Shown piece after piece: positions 17,909-26,402 of a stretch of DNA of 64,000 bases. The notes beneath the pieces were generated by a model. That model made no database searches. It worked only from the letters and a program-made list of their open reading frames with translations, and was not told the DNA's origin. Location: positions 1 to 64,000 of the forward strand of contig QZKP01000006.1 in NCBI GenBank assembly GCA_003605055.1, read 5' to 3'. The position numbers and the translations under genes are program-made. Numbering within the stretch: the stretch's first letter is position 1; the number at the start of each line of letters is the position of its first letter. This DNA comes from Desulfarculus sp. GTDB lineage: Bacteria; Desulfobacterota; Desulfarculia; Desulfarculales; Desulfarculaceae.

Positions 17909-18358
17909 TTAGCCTTTCTTCACCTCGATCTCCTTGGGGACGGGCTTCTCACACTTGGGCAGGGTCACCCGCAGCACGCCGTCCTTGTGCACGGCCTCCA
18001 GCTTCTCGGAGTCCACCTCCTCGGGCAGGCGGAAGCTGCGATAGAAGCTGCCGTAGGTGCGCTCCTCCAGGTGGTAGCCCTCCTTGTCCTCAATGCGCTC
18101 GTTCTTTTTCTCGCCCGTAATCACCAGCACGTCGCCGTGCAGGCTCACCTCGATCTCCTCGGGCTTAAGGCCCGGAACCTCGGCGCTCAGCTCGTAGCCC
18201 TTATCGGTCTCCTTGAGGTCCACCGCGGGCACGAACTCCTTGCCCTCCCACACGGTGGGGAGTTCAACCTCACCGAACACGCGGGAGATTAGGTCGTCAA
18301 AGTCCCGATACACACGGCCCAGGGAGGTCTCTCTCGCAAATGGAATCAGGCCGTACAT
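17909..18358 (-). CDS. Hsp20/alpha-crystallin small heat-shock protein
   Basis: A 149-residue holdase chaperone. The alpha-crystallin domain runs from about residue 45 to 140: VPAVDLKETDKGYELSAEVPG, VLVITGEKK, FYRSFRLPEEVD and the closing DGVLRVTLPK. A C-terminal EIEV motif resembles the I-x-I/V oligomerisation tail. The start has AAAGGAGGG about 6 bases upstream. A sigma-70-type promoter is visible (TTGACT, TATTTT), and no clear CIRCE or sigma-32 site. It is divergent from ftsH, another protein quality-control gene. Confidence 0.94.
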   Translation of the reverse strand: MYGLIPFARETSLGRVYRDFDDLISRVFGEVELPTVWEGKEFVPAVDLKETDKGYELSAEVPGLKPEEIEVSLHGDVLVITGEKKNERIEDKEGYHLEERTYGSFYRSFRLPEEVDSEKLEAVHKDGVLRVTLPKCEKPVPKEIEVKKG

Positions 18359-18400
18359 AGCACCCTCCTTTTTTCCCTGATAGTATCAGGCTCCATTTTT

Positions 18401-18428
18401 AAAATAAGATCGCCGGGGCTTAAGTCAA
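18401..18428 (-). promoter_or_regulatory. Promoter of hsp20
   Basis: On the minus strand TTGACT (18428-18423) and TATTTT (18406-18401) are 16 bases apart. A CCTGAT/ATCAGG hairpin follows in the leader, just before the Shine-Dalgarno. Confidence 0.5.
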
Positions 18429-18549
18429 GGGCTGCCCTTGACCCAGTGGTGCGGCGATAGTAACCTTTAATCAGATATTTGGTAATGCATCCCATGAGGG
18501 CGGCTACTGGCCCCGGTGGCCGCTTCCCCGAGGGAGGGGGTGATATAGC

Positions 18550-20415
18550 GTGGAAAAACACCACAAATTTTCCATCTGGTACGTGCTGCTGGGCATCTGG
18601 GCCGTACTGATACTCAACAACATCATCGCCGGCCAGATCGGCCCCAAGCAGATTCCCTACAGCGAGTTCCTGAGCCAACTGCACGACGACAAGATCAAGG
18701 AGATCGCCATCGGCAAGGACACCATCACCGGCAAGATGGTGGGCAAGGACGGCGCCGAGGTGAACTTTACCACGGTGCGGGTCACCCCTGACCTGGCCAA
18801 GGATCTGGAGGGGCACAAGATCGAGTTCCGGGGCGAGGTGGAGTCCACCTTCCTGCGCAGCCTGTTCTCCTGGATGGTGCCCATCTTCCTGTTCATGGGC
18901 GTGTGGTACTTCATGATGAAGCGCATGGGGCCGGGCGCCGGGGTGATGAACTTCGGAGCCAACAAGGCCAAGATCTACGCCGAGGAGGAGATACCCACCC
19001 GCTTCGAGGACGTGGCCGGCGTGGACGAGGCCAAGGCGGAGTTGGAGGAGATAGTTCAGTTCCTCAAGACCCCGGAGCGCTTCACCCGCCTGGGCGGGCG
19101 CATGCCCAAGGGGGTGCTGCTGGTGGGGCCTCCGGGCACGGGCAAGACCCTGCTTTCGCGCGCGGTGGCCGGCGAGGCCGGGGTGCCTTTCTTTTCCATC
19201 TCCGGCTCGGAGTTCGTGGAGCTGTTCGTGGGCATGGGCGCGGCCCGGGTGCGCGACCTGTTCAAGCAAGCCAAGGAAAAGGCGCCCTGCATCGTGTTCA
19301 TTGACGAACTGGACGCCCTGGGCAAGGTGCGCGGGGTGGGCAACCTGGGCGGCCACGATGAGCGCGAGCAGACCCTGCAACAGCTTTTGGTGGAGATGGA
19401 CGGCTTCGACCCCCGGGTGGGGGTGATCATCATGGCCGCCACCAACCGGCCCGAGATACTGGACCCGGCCCTCTTACGGGCCGGCCGCTTCGACCGTCAG
19501 GTGCTCCTGGACAAGCCGGACCTCAACGGCCGTCTGGCCATCCTCAAGGTTCACGCCCGGCGCATCTCCCTGGCCGATGACGTGAACCTGAAGGTGCTGG
19601 CCCAGCGCACGCCGGGGCTATCGGGCGCGGACCTGGAGAACATCCTCAACGAGGGGGCGCTCCTGGCCGCGCGGGCCGACCGCAACGAGGTGACCATGGC
19701 CGACCTGGAGGAGGCGGTGGACCGCATCATGGGCGGCCTGGAGAAAAAGAACCGGGTCATCAACGAGCAGGAGAAGCAGCGGGTGGCCTTCCATGAGACC
19801 GGCCACGCCCTGGTGGCGGCCTTCACGCCCCTGACCGACAAGGTACACAAGATCAGCATCATCCCCCGGGGCATCGCGGCCCTGGGCTACACCGAGCAGC
19901 GCCCCACCGAGGACCGCTATTTGATGAGCCAGAGCGAGCTGGAGGGCCGGGTGGACGTGCTGTTGGGCGGCCGGGTGGCCGAGCGCCTGCACTTCGGCGA
20001 GGTCTCCACCGGCGCGGCCAACGACCTGCAGCGGGCCACGGACATGGTGCGGGCCATGCTCACCCAGTACGGCATGGGCCAGACCCTGGGGGCGGTGACC
20101 TACAACCGCCGCAACCAGCCGGTGTTCCTGCCCCAAGACTCCCTCTTGGCCCCGCCGGCCCAGGAGTATTCCGAGGCCACGGCCGCGGCCCTGGACAAGG
20201 AGCTGCGGCAGTATATGGATGGCCGCGAGAAGCGGGTGCAGGAGCTGCTCCAGGAACACACGGACCTGCTCCAGGCGGTGGCCGAGCGTCTGCTCAAGGA
20301 TGAGGTGCTCGCCGGCGCGGATTTCATGGCCATGGTGAACAAGGACAGCGCCGGAGCCCAGAAGGCCGCGGCCGCCGGACACCACCGCACCAGCCACAAG
20401 AAGAAGGAAGAATAG
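18550..20415 (+). CDS. ftsH: ATP-dependent zinc metalloprotease FtsH
   Basis: FtsH is a membrane-anchored AAA+ protease that extracts and degrades membrane and regulatory proteins. TM1 (about 8-26) and TM2 (about 101-119) flank the small periplasmic domain. Walker A is GPPGTGKT (193-200), Walker [11 protein letters not shown], the arginine-finger region [18 protein letters not shown], and the zinc site HETGH at 415-419. The second region of homology is normal, but [12 protein letters not shown] differs slightly from the common IDEIDAVGRQRG. Start is GTG 18550 with GAGGGAGGGGG about 9 bases upstream. The C-terminus is Lys/His-rich. Confidence 0.96.
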   Translation: MEKHHKFSIWYVLLGIWAVLILNNIIAGQIGPKQIPYSEFLSQLHDDKIKEIAIGKDTITGKMVGKDGAEVNFTTVRVTPDLAKDLEGHKIEFRGEVESTFLRSLFSWMVPIFLFMGVWYFMMKRMGPGAGVMNFGANKAKIYAEEEIPTRFEDVAGVDEAKAELEEIVQFLKTPERFTRLGGRMPKGVLLVGPPGTGKTLLSRAVAGEAGVPFFSISGSEFVELFVGMGAARVRDLFKQAKEKAPCIVFIDELDALGKVRGVGNLGGHDEREQTLQQLLVEMDGFDPRVGVIIMAATNRPEILDPALLRAGRFDRQVLLDKPDLNGRLAILKVHARRISLADDVNLKVLAQRTPGLSGADLENILNEGALLAARADRNEVTMADLEEAVDRIMGGLEKKNRVINEQEKQRVAFHETGHALVAAFTPLTDKVHKISIIPRGIAALGYTEQRPTEDRYLMSQSELEGRVDVLLGGRVAERLHFGEVSTGAANDLQRATDMVRAMLTQYGMGQTLGAVTYNRRNQPVFLPQDSLLAPPAQEYSEATAAALDKELRQYMDGREKRVQELLQEHTDLLQAVAERLLKDEVLAGADFMAMVNKDSAGAQKAAAAGHHRTSHKKKEE

Positions 20416-20460
20416 GGAGCAGGGAAGGGGGCTGGCTGCTCGGGCCTCGTCGTTAGGCTT

Positions 20461-20814
20461 CTACTGATTATTTGGAGAAGCCCCACGCAGAATCTCACGA
20501 CAGGCGGCTTCTAAGGGCGCAAGCTTGTTCTGCACTACGTCCCAGAGCACAGGAAGGCTGACGCCGAAGTACTCATGGATGAGTATGTTTCACAGACCTA
20601 TGATCTTACGCCACTCGATCTGAGGCGCTGCCGCGCGAAGGGGCTCTGGCAAACGCCCGGCGGCCTCACCAATGACCCCCAGATTGCGCACCACGGCGTC
20701 TTGCGTTTTTTTGTCTCGCTGGAATGTCTCGTAAACCAGGCCCGCAGTGTAATCGCGGATACGTCCCGCGGCCTCCAGAATGTCGTCCAGGTGCAGCCGG
20801 GCATCCCTAGGCAT
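20461..20814 (-). pseudogene. hepT: HepT-like toxin gene with in-frame nonsense codon
   Basis: The frame starts MPRDARLHLDDILEAAGRIR, a HEPN/HepT N-terminus, and runs to IEWRKIIGL, where a TGA interrupts it. Beyond the stop the same frame continues NILIHEYFGVSLPVLWDVVQ to a natural TAG at 20461, giving 117 codons, normal HepT length. The expected motif is R-x4-H-x-Y, and the TGA sits exactly where the Arg should be (CGA to TGA is one base). The active-site half is thus cut off. It overlaps the end of the mntA gene by 8 bases, the normal operon order. Confidence 0.85.
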
Positions 20815-21118
20815 ACACGGCCTCTTGTTCGATCCGCGGCCTCAGCCGGGGCTTGATCGTATCGGCCATCACCAGATCCACGGGCCGTTGCAGAACCTCC
20901 TCCAGGTAAAATTTGAGGTCCATGTAGTGGTCAAAGGTGGGTTCTGCCAGCTCCACGATGATATCCACGTCGCTGGCTGGGCCGGCTGTTTGCCTGGCCA
21001 AAGAGCCGAACACGCCGATGCGTTGCACGCTGAACCGTTGCGTCAACTCAGGGCGCAGCGCGGCAAGAGTACGTAACACAGAGGAACCGTCATTGGCGGT
21101 CTTACCTTTACCTTCCAT
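20807..21118 (-). CDS. mntA: MntA-type nucleotidyltransferase antitoxin
   Basis: This is a minimal nucleotidyltransferase of 103 residues. The catalytic block is VFGSLARQTAGPASDVDIIV, that is GS-x9-10-D-x-D, with a further acidic residue in RPVDLV. In known MntA/HepT modules this enzyme adds AMP groups to the toxin's tyrosine to silence it. ATG 21118 has GGTGGAGG upstream, so the longer track start is rejected. Its partner hepT overlaps its end but is broken by a nonsense codon, leaving an orphan antitoxin. Confidence 0.88.
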   Translation of the reverse strand: MEGKGKTANDGSSVLRTLAALRPELTQRFSVQRIGVFGSLARQTAGPASDVDIIVELAEPTFDHYMDLKFYLEEVLQRPVDLVMADTIKPRLRPRIEQEAVYA

Positions 21119-21305
21119 GTCCTCCACCCTTTTCTGGCCTGCCGCCGAGGTTGGGAAGCATAACGTGAAATCCAATGCCCTGCGCAACGCCGGGTTTCAA
21201 GGACCCTTATCCAAACCTACCTAAAGCCCAACGGGTTTTTCAAGGAGCCAGTTCCGGCCAGACCTGCATAGGCTTGGCTTGACCAACACGATACCCCGCC
21301 TCCCC

Positions 21306-22739
21306 CTACAGCTCCAGCACCTTGAGCAGGTTGGTGGTGCCCGGGGTGCCCACCGGCACCCCGCCGGTGAGGATGATGTGCTCGCCGGCTTTGGCCAGGC
21401 CCCGGGCCAGCACCCACTGCCGGGCCCGCTGGGCCATCTCTTCGATGTCGCCGAAGGGCGCCACCAACGCCGGCTCCACGCCCCAGGAGATGGCCAACTG
21501 GCGGCAGGTGGAGGCGTCGGGCGTGAGGCCCACCACCGGCGTGTCCAGGCGGAAGCGGGCCACCAGCCGGGCGGTGGAGCCGCTGGTGGTGGAGGCCACG
21601 ATGGCCGCGGGCCGCAGGTCCTTGGCCAGCCAGCCAGCCGCCCGGCTCAGGGCCGCGGCCACGGCCGGCAGCAGGGGGCTGAGGTCTTGTTTCAGGAGCG
21701 CCTCGCTGTTCACCTGGCCCTCGCTGGCCCGGCACAGGCGGTCCATCATGGCCACCGACTCCACGGGATAGCGGCCCACCGCGGTTTCGTCGGAGAGCAT
21801 GACCGCGTCGGTGCCGTCCAGGACCGCGTTGGCCACGTCGGCCGCCTCGGCCCGGGTGGGGCGGGGGTTGTCCAGCATGGAGCGCAGCATCTGGGTGGCG
21901 GTAACCACCACCTTGCCCGCCCGGCGGGCCTCGGCGATGATGCGCTTCTGGATCAGGGGCACCTGCTCCAGGGGCATCTCCACCCCCAGGTCGCCCCGGG
22001 CCACCATCACCCCGTCCACCGCGGCCAATAGCTGAGGCAGGCGCTCCACGGCCTGGGGCTTTTCGATCTTGGCCACCAGCAGGGGCGGGTTGTCGGCGTG
22101 GTTTAGCCGCTCGCGCACCGGCTCCAGGTCCCTTTCGTGGCGCACGAAGGAAAGCGCCACCAAGTCCACGCCCGCGGCCAGGCCGGCCTCCAGGTCCTCC
22201 TGGTCCTTGGGCGTGAAGGAGCCGACCCGCAAATGGCTGGCGGGCAGGTTAACCCCCTTCCGGGAGCTGACCTGCCCGCCCACCTTGACCCGGCAGCGCA
22301 CCTGGCCGTGGGCCACCGCCAGCACCTCCAGCTCCACCAGCCCGTCGGCCAGGAGTATGGCCTGGCCCGCCTTTACGTCCTCCAGCAGATAGGGGTAATC
22401 CACGGGCAGGGCCTGGCCCGGGGCCTGGGAGCCCGGCGCCAGGGCCACCTCTTGGCCGGCCGCCAGGAGCCGCGGCTGAGGCAGCGTGCCCAGGCGTATC
22501 TTGGGCCCGGCCAGGTCCTGCAGGATGGCGATCTGGCGGCCCTGGCTTCCGGCCAGGGCGCGCAGGCGCTCCACAATGGCCCGGTGGCTGGCGTGGTCGC
22601 CGTGAGAGTAGTTGAGCCGGGCCACGTCCAGGCCGGCGGCCAGCAGGCCGGCCAGCACCTCTTCGCCGGCGCTGGCCGGGCCGATGGTGGCCACGATCTT
22701 GGTCTTGCGGACGGGGTGGGGCCTGGGGTCGAGGTTCAT
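21306..22739 (-). CDS. pyk: Pyruvate kinase
   Basis: It catalyses phosphoenolpyruvate + ADP to pyruvate + ATP. Blocks seen: TKIVATIGPAS at the start, LDVARLNYSHGDH, ILQDLAGPKIRLG, LVALSFVRHERD, the lysine in VAKIEKPQAVE, VMVARGDLGVEMP and TATQMLRSMLDNPRPTRAEAADVANAVLDGTDAVMLS, truncated here to its key parts. The 477 residues include the C-terminal domain. ATG 22739 is used; the track's 653-residue version adds an antisense shadow of the thioesterase gene. It has a weak Shine-Dalgarno (AAGGCGG). Confidence 0.95.
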   Translation of the reverse strand: MNLDPRPHPVRKTKIVATIGPASAGEEVLAGLLAAGLDVARLNYSHGDHASHRAIVERLRALAGSQGRQIAILQDLAGPKIRLGTLPQPRLLAAGQEVALAPGSQAPGQALPVDYPYLLEDVKAGQAILLADGLVELEVLAVAHGQVRCRVKVGGQVSSRKGVNLPASHLRVGSFTPKDQEDLEAGLAAGVDLVALSFVRHERDLEPVRERLNHADNPPLLVAKIEKPQAVERLPQLLAAVDGVMVARGDLGVEMPLEQVPLIQKRIIAEARRAGKVVVTATQMLRSMLDNPRPTRAEAADVANAVLDGTDAVMLSDETAVGRYPVESVAMMDRLCRASEGQVNSEALLKQDLSPLLPAVAAALSRAAGWLAKDLRPAAIVASTTSGSTARLVARFRLDTPVVGLTPDASTCRQLAISWGVEPALVAPFGDIEEMAQRARQWVLARGLAKAGEHIILTGGVPVGTPGTTNLLKVLEL

Positions 22740-22829
22740 GAGTAACCGCCTTGGTTTGCCAGCCACGGGGGCCAGCGGGTAGACTCTAATTACTATGAAT
22801 ACACCGGCCGCTTTGAAAAGAAAGATAGC

Positions 22830-23327
22830 ATGGAAAAAAAGCGCGTCAGTGACAGCAAGGTGACAACTGCGGTGCTCATGGAGCCCGCCGACGCCAACGT
22901 GGCCGGCAACGTGCACGGCGGCGTCATAATGAAGAACATTGACAACACGGCCGCGGTGGTGGCCCTGCGCCACGCGGGCAGCAACGTGGTCACCGCCAGC
23001 ATAGACCGCCTGGACTTTCACAACCCGGTGTACGTGGGCGAATTGGTCTTTCTCAAGGCCAGCCTGAACCGGGTGGGGCGCAGCTCCATGGAGGTGGGAG
23101 TGCGGGTGGAGGCGGAAAACCCCCGCCGGGGCCAGGTGCGCCACGTGGCCAGCGCCTATCTGACCTTCGTGGCCCTGGGCCAGGACGGGCGGCCCACGGA
23201 GGTAGCGGGCCTGACCCTGCAGGATGACCAGGAGCGGCGGCGCAACGCCGAGGCCGCCGACCGCCAAAAGACGCGCCTGGCCGAAAAACAGAGGGAGCAG
23301 GCCGGCCGGGAGGAGGCGCGGCGGTGA
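22830..23327 (+). CDS. Acyl-CoA thioesterase, YciA-type hotdog fold
   Basis: A single hotdog domain: TAVLMEPADANVAGNVHGG, IMKNIDNTAAVVALRHAG, VTASIDRLDFHNPVYVGE and AYLTFVALG. These match hexameric acyl-CoA hydrolases such as YciA/ACOT7, where the Asn/Asp around the NVHGG segment is catalytic. A charged helical tail of 35 residues (ERRRNAEAADRQKTRLAEKQ) is added. Its stop overlaps the GTG of the next gene, so it heads an operon of three. It likely trims acyl-CoA pools in the cytoplasm. Confidence 0.9.
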   Translation: MEKKRVSDSKVTTAVLMEPADANVAGNVHGGVIMKNIDNTAAVVALRHAGSNVVTASIDRLDFHNPVYVGELVFLKASLNRVGRSSMEVGVRVEAENPRRGQVRHVASAYLTFVALGQDGRPTEVAGLTLQDDQERRRNAEAADRQKTRLAEKQREQAGREEARR

Positions 23328-23734
23328 AGCTCTTAATGTTCTACACCCCCAGCTTTTGGTTCAAGACCTTCCAGCGGGTGCTGGCCGAGGCGCCCGAGGC
23401 CGACCAGGAGCAGGAAATAGAGCAGGCGGTGGTGGTGTTCTACCAGGCCGAGGCCGGCGACGAGGAGCGCCGGGCCAAGGTGCTGGCCAAGCTGATCAAG
23501 AACGTCAAGTGGCTGGCCGGCAAGTTCGGCGCCAGCAATGTGGTGCTGCACTCGTTCAACCACCTCTCGGCCAGCAAGGCCCCGCCGGAGCTGGCCGCGG
23601 GCCTGGCTGAGGAGGCGGCCCAGCGCTTGGCCGCGGCCGGCTTTGCGGTGACGGCCACGCCCTTTGGCTACCTCAACGAGTGGAAGATGCACGTGGCCGG
23701 CGAGTCCCTGGCCAAGGTCTTCAAGGAAATCTGA
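23324..23734 (+). CDS. Freestanding archaeal-type tRNA-Thr editing domain protein
   Basis: The 136 residues fit the archaeal threonyl-tRNA synthetase editing domain (tRNA-Thr_ED): VVLHSFNHLSASKAPPELA, the helix that follows, and AVTATPFGYLNEWKMHVAGE, then a final AKVFKEI. In archaea this fold removes serine from tRNA-Thr, and it is related to D-aminoacyl-tRNA deacylase. Here no synthetase is attached. GTG 23324 overlaps the previous stop (GTGA) and has AGGAGG 7 bases upstream. A trans-editing or deacylase role is possible but unproven; family call is from motif memory. Confidence 0.75.
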   Translation: MKLLMFYTPSFWFKTFQRVLAEAPEADQEQEIEQAVVVFYQAEAGDEERRAKVLAKLIKNVKWLAGKFGASNVVLHSFNHLSASKAPPELAAGLAEEAAQRLAAAGFAVTATPFGYLNEWKMHVAGESLAKVFKEI

Positions 23735-23747
23735 GGCGGGAGGCTGC

Positions 23748-24251
23748 GTGAGCGAGGATTTATCAGACCGCCTGGCCCAGGCTCTGAGCCAGGTGACCCT
23801 GGCCGCGGCCCGGCTGGAGGTGTTCGCCAAGAAGGCCCAGGCTCAGGGCCGGCCGGCCGAGGCGGCGCTGTTCACGGCCCTGGCCGCCTCGCAGCGGGTG
23901 CAGGCCCGCCGCCTGACCATGCTGCTCCGGGGCAAGGTGGGCGAGACAAAGGACAACCTCGGCCAACTGCGCCAGGACGTGCTGCCCGGCCTTATCAGCA
24001 GCCTGGCCCAGGGGGTGCACCAGGCCGACCAGGCCGGCCAGGACATCCTGGGCACGGCCCTGGACCAGGCCGTGCAGGTGGACAGCGGCCAGGCCGAGCT
24101 GGCCCGCGACCTGGCCGCGAGGGGCGCCGGCCTGGACTACTACCTCTGTCCGGTCTGCGGCTGGCTGGATACCGGGCGGACGCCGGGAAAATGCCCAGTG
24201 TGCGGGGCCCTGGGCAGCAAGTTCGAGCTGGTGCAGGCGGGGCTGATCTAG
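23748..24251 (+). CDS. Rubrerythrin-like protein with rubredoxin-type Cys4 tail and degenerate diiron helices
   Basis: Residues 8-120 are helical and show the rubrerythrin pattern (LEVFAKKAQAQGRPAEAALF). The diiron ligands are missing: where rubrerythrin has ExxH in its second helix, this protein has ASQRVQARRL. The C-terminus has C134-x2-C137 and C149-x2-C152 (YLCPVCGW, GKCPVCGA), a rubredoxin-like iron or zinc site. GTG 23748 has GGGAGG upstream. Its stop codon shares CTAG with the stop of the convergent kinase gene. A peroxidase role is doubtful; an electron-transfer or regulatory role is open. Confidence 0.7.
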   Translation: MSEDLSDRLAQALSQVTLAAARLEVFAKKAQAQGRPAEAALFTALAASQRVQARRLTMLLRGKVGETKDNLGQLRQDVLPGLISSLAQGVHQADQAGQDILGTALDQAVQVDSGQAELARDLAARGAGLDYYLCPVCGWLDTGRTPGKCPVCGALGSKFELVQAGLI

Positions 24252-25414
24252 GCCGGGCCCGCGGCCTCGCCGCCGGCCAGGGGCAGGTTGAGCAGGCAGC
24301 GCACCCCGCCCGGGGCCGCCTCCAGGCTCAGGGAGCCCAGGCCGCGGCGGGCGGCCAGGCCGGCGATGGGCAGGCCCATGCCCGTGCCCATGGGCTTGGA
24401 GGAGCTGAAGGGGCTGAGCAGCTCCTGGACCTGCTCCGGCCCGGGCGCGGGCCCGGTGTTGAATATCTCCACTTCCACGAACCCCGGCGCCCGGCCCGGC
24501 CGCGAGCGCACCTCCACCCGCGGGTCGGCCTTGTCGGCCGCCTCGGCGGCGTTCTCCAGCAGTTGCGCGAAGATGATCTCCAGGTCCTTGGGGTCCAGGT
24601 TGACCGGGGGCAGGGCCGGGTCCAGCTCCAGGCGCAGGCGCACGCCCTCCAGCCGGCCGGCTTCCCGAAGGTGCTGAACGGCGCGGTCCAGGGCCTGGAC
24701 CAGGGAGCAGGGCTGGGGGCGGGGCTCGCCCTGGAACATCTCGGTGTACAGGGCGATGTCGGCCACCATGCGCTCCAGGCGCTGGTTCTCGGCCAGCACC
24801 GTTTCATAGGCCTGGCGGTTGGGGTTGTCCGGCGGAATCTTTTTGAGCAGGCGCATTATGTTGCCCCCGATCACGGTCACCGGGTTGCGCACCTGATGGG
24901 CGATGCCCTGGATCATCTCCCGGTCGCAGCGGGAGGTCATGGAGATGAAGGAGTCGGTGGCCGCGAGCACGCAGAAGTCCAGCATGCGGTCCACCAGGGC
25001 GGTCAGGGCCTCGCGCTCCGGGGCCGGCACCTGCTCCTGTATCAGGCGCTGGCAGAACTGGCGGGTGACGGCGTAGCCCAGGTTCACGAAGCGCTGGTCC
25101 AGGCTGAGCTGCACGTGCCGGACCCCGCTGTTCCACAGATAGGTGAGGAAGCGGCGGTCCAGGTCTTGGCTGAACAGGGCCCCGAACCAGTGGGACAGGG
25201 CCTTTTTGTGCCGCTGGGCGGCGTGGTTCTGCTCCAGGATCAGCCTGGTGCGGGGGATGCCCAGAAAGTAGTCCAGAAAGAACTGGCCGAACGCCTCCTG
25301 ACGGCTGGTGAACACCTCGCGGTGGGGCTCCAGCACGGCCAGGGCCTGTTGGGTGAGCCCCAGCTTTTCCAAAAAGGACTCCAGGCGTTCGAAGGGGACG
25401 GGTTCCTGCTGCAT
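24248..25414 (-). CDS. Globin-coupled sensor histidine kinase
   Basis: Residues 10-160 look like a sensor globin (protoglobin type): FFLDYFLGIPRTR, HWFGALFSQDLDRRF and VRHVQLSLDQRFVNLGYAVT, where His100 is the likely haem ligand. The kinase half has the H-box IAHQVRNPVTVIGG (His173), the N-box QLLENAAEAAD and the G-box GTGMGLPIAG. There is no membrane segment, so it is a soluble gas (O2, CO or NO) sensor. ATG 25414 with GGAAAGG 8 bases upstream is preferred over TTG 25420. No response regulator gene is adjacent, so its partner lies elsewhere. Confidence 0.8.
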   Translation of the reverse strand: MQQEPVPFERLESFLEKLGLTQQALAVLEPHREVFTSRQEAFGQFFLDYFLGIPRTRLILEQNHAAQRHKKALSHWFGALFSQDLDRRFLTYLWNSGVRHVQLSLDQRFVNLGYAVTRQFCQRLIQEQVPAPEREALTALVDRMLDFCVLAATDSFISMTSRCDREMIQGIAHQVRNPVTVIGGNIMRLLKKIPPDNPNRQAYETVLAENQRLERMVADIALYTEMFQGEPRPQPCSLVQALDRAVQHLREAGRLEGVRLRLELDPALPPVNLDPKDLEIIFAQLLENAAEAADKADPRVEVRSRPGRAPGFVEVEIFNTGPAPGPEQVQELLSPFSSSKPMGTGMGLPIAGLAARRGLGSLSLEAAPGGVRCLLNLPLAGGEAAGPA

Positions 25415-25593
25415 GGACAAAACCTTTCCGCCCGGGGCCCAAGACCCGGGAACGCCGGGATTGAGTATCCATTCCTAGGATAAACCGCCGGCGGGGGCCA
25501 GGCAAGCGGCCGAGGCCGGCTTGCCTGCCAGGGCCGCGGCCCTTAAACTAAAATGCAGAGCGTTGAATCCACCCCCAGCAGGAGAGGGCGTTC

Positions 25594-26016
25594 ATGGAAG
25601 ACAAGAGGAACCTGCACCTGAAGGTCCAGGAGCACATTGACTGCCTGGCCACCACCGACTACCTGGAGGAGATGAGCAAGCTGGCCGCGGACCCGGACAA
25701 GCCGGACGCGGCCCTGCGCTGGCTGGCCCTGGCCGCCCTGCACGCGGTCAACGCCGGGGCCAAGAAGATCAGCCTGTGGCAGGCCCCGGACGGCAAGGTG
25801 AGCGTGCAGGCCAAGTACCGCGCCGCCAGCCTGCCCACCCCGGGCGAGGAGGTGGGCGCCCAGGTGCTGGCCGCGCTGCGGGGCATCACCCACCTGGAGG
25901 GGGACAAGGTCAAGGGCCCCCTGGCCCTGGGCCTGCGCAACGACAGCCTGACCGTGCAGGTGGAGTTCGAAAAGGACAAGGGCGGCCAGCTGGTCACCCT
26001 CAAGTTCCCGGAGTAG
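25594..26016 (+). CDS. Conserved hypothetical protein (140 aa)
   Basis: The protein is soluble, begins with a charged helix (LKVQEHIDCLATTDYLEEM), then a mixed alpha/beta region with KISLWQAPDGKVSVQAKYRA. No family is recognised. ATG 25594 has AGGAGAGGG about 6 bases upstream. It is followed after 5 bases by the inhibitor gene, which in turn overlaps the molybdopterin-fold gene, so the three likely form an operon. Function unknown. Confidence 0.75.
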   Translation: MEDKRNLHLKVQEHIDCLATTDYLEEMSKLAADPDKPDAALRWLALAALHAVNAGAKKISLWQAPDGKVSVQAKYRAASLPTPGEEVGAQVLAALRGITHLEGDKVKGPLALGLRNDSLTVQVEFEKDKGGQLVTLKFPE

Positions 26017-26021
26017 GGGCC

Positions 26022-26402
26022 ATGACCCGCGCCCGCCTGCTCCTGCTGGCCGCGCTGCTGGGCCTGGCCCTGGCCGCGCCGGCCGGGGCCTCGCTGACCA
26101 AGGAGCCCGTGCAGACCCTTGTGCTGGCCAAGGGCCAGGTGCTCAAGATCACCGTGGCCAGCAACCCCACCACCGGCTTTCGCTGGATGCTGGCCGTGCA
26201 GCCCGACCCCAAGGTGATCAAGCTGCTCAGCCAGAATTACAAGGCCTTTGATCCGAAGCGCATGGGCGGAGGGGGAACCGAGACCTGGGCCTTCCAGGCC
26301 GTGGGGCGGGGCCGGGTGAAGATCAACCTGGTCTATCTGCGGCCCTGGGAAAAGAACAAGCCGCCGGCGCGCAGCCGCCAGGTGGAGGTGGAGGTGCGAT
26401 GA
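26022..26402 (+). CDS. Chagasin-like (I42) cysteine-protease inhibitor, secreted
   Basis: A signal peptide (LLLLAALLGLALAAPAGA) precedes a chagasin-type beta domain with the three inhibitory loops: NPTTGFRW, GGGGTETWAF and YLRPWEK. This family blocks papain-like proteases in the periplasm or outside. ATG 26022 is 5 bases after the previous stop. Its stop overlaps the next start (ATGA). The track's longer ORF upstream of 26022 is a shadow. Confidence 0.88.
   Translation: MTRARLLLLAALLGLALAAPAGASLTKEPVQTLVLAKGQVLKITVASNPTTGFRWMLAVQPDPKVIKLLSQNYKAFDPKRMGGGGTETWAFQAVGRGRVKINLVYLRPWEKNKPPARSRQVEVEVR

Noticed and set aside
18359-18549. CIRCE or sigma-32 site between hsp20 and ftsH
   Set aside because: No TTAGCACTC-type repeat or CTTGAA/CCCCAT pair at proper spacing; only a sigma-70-like pair was found.
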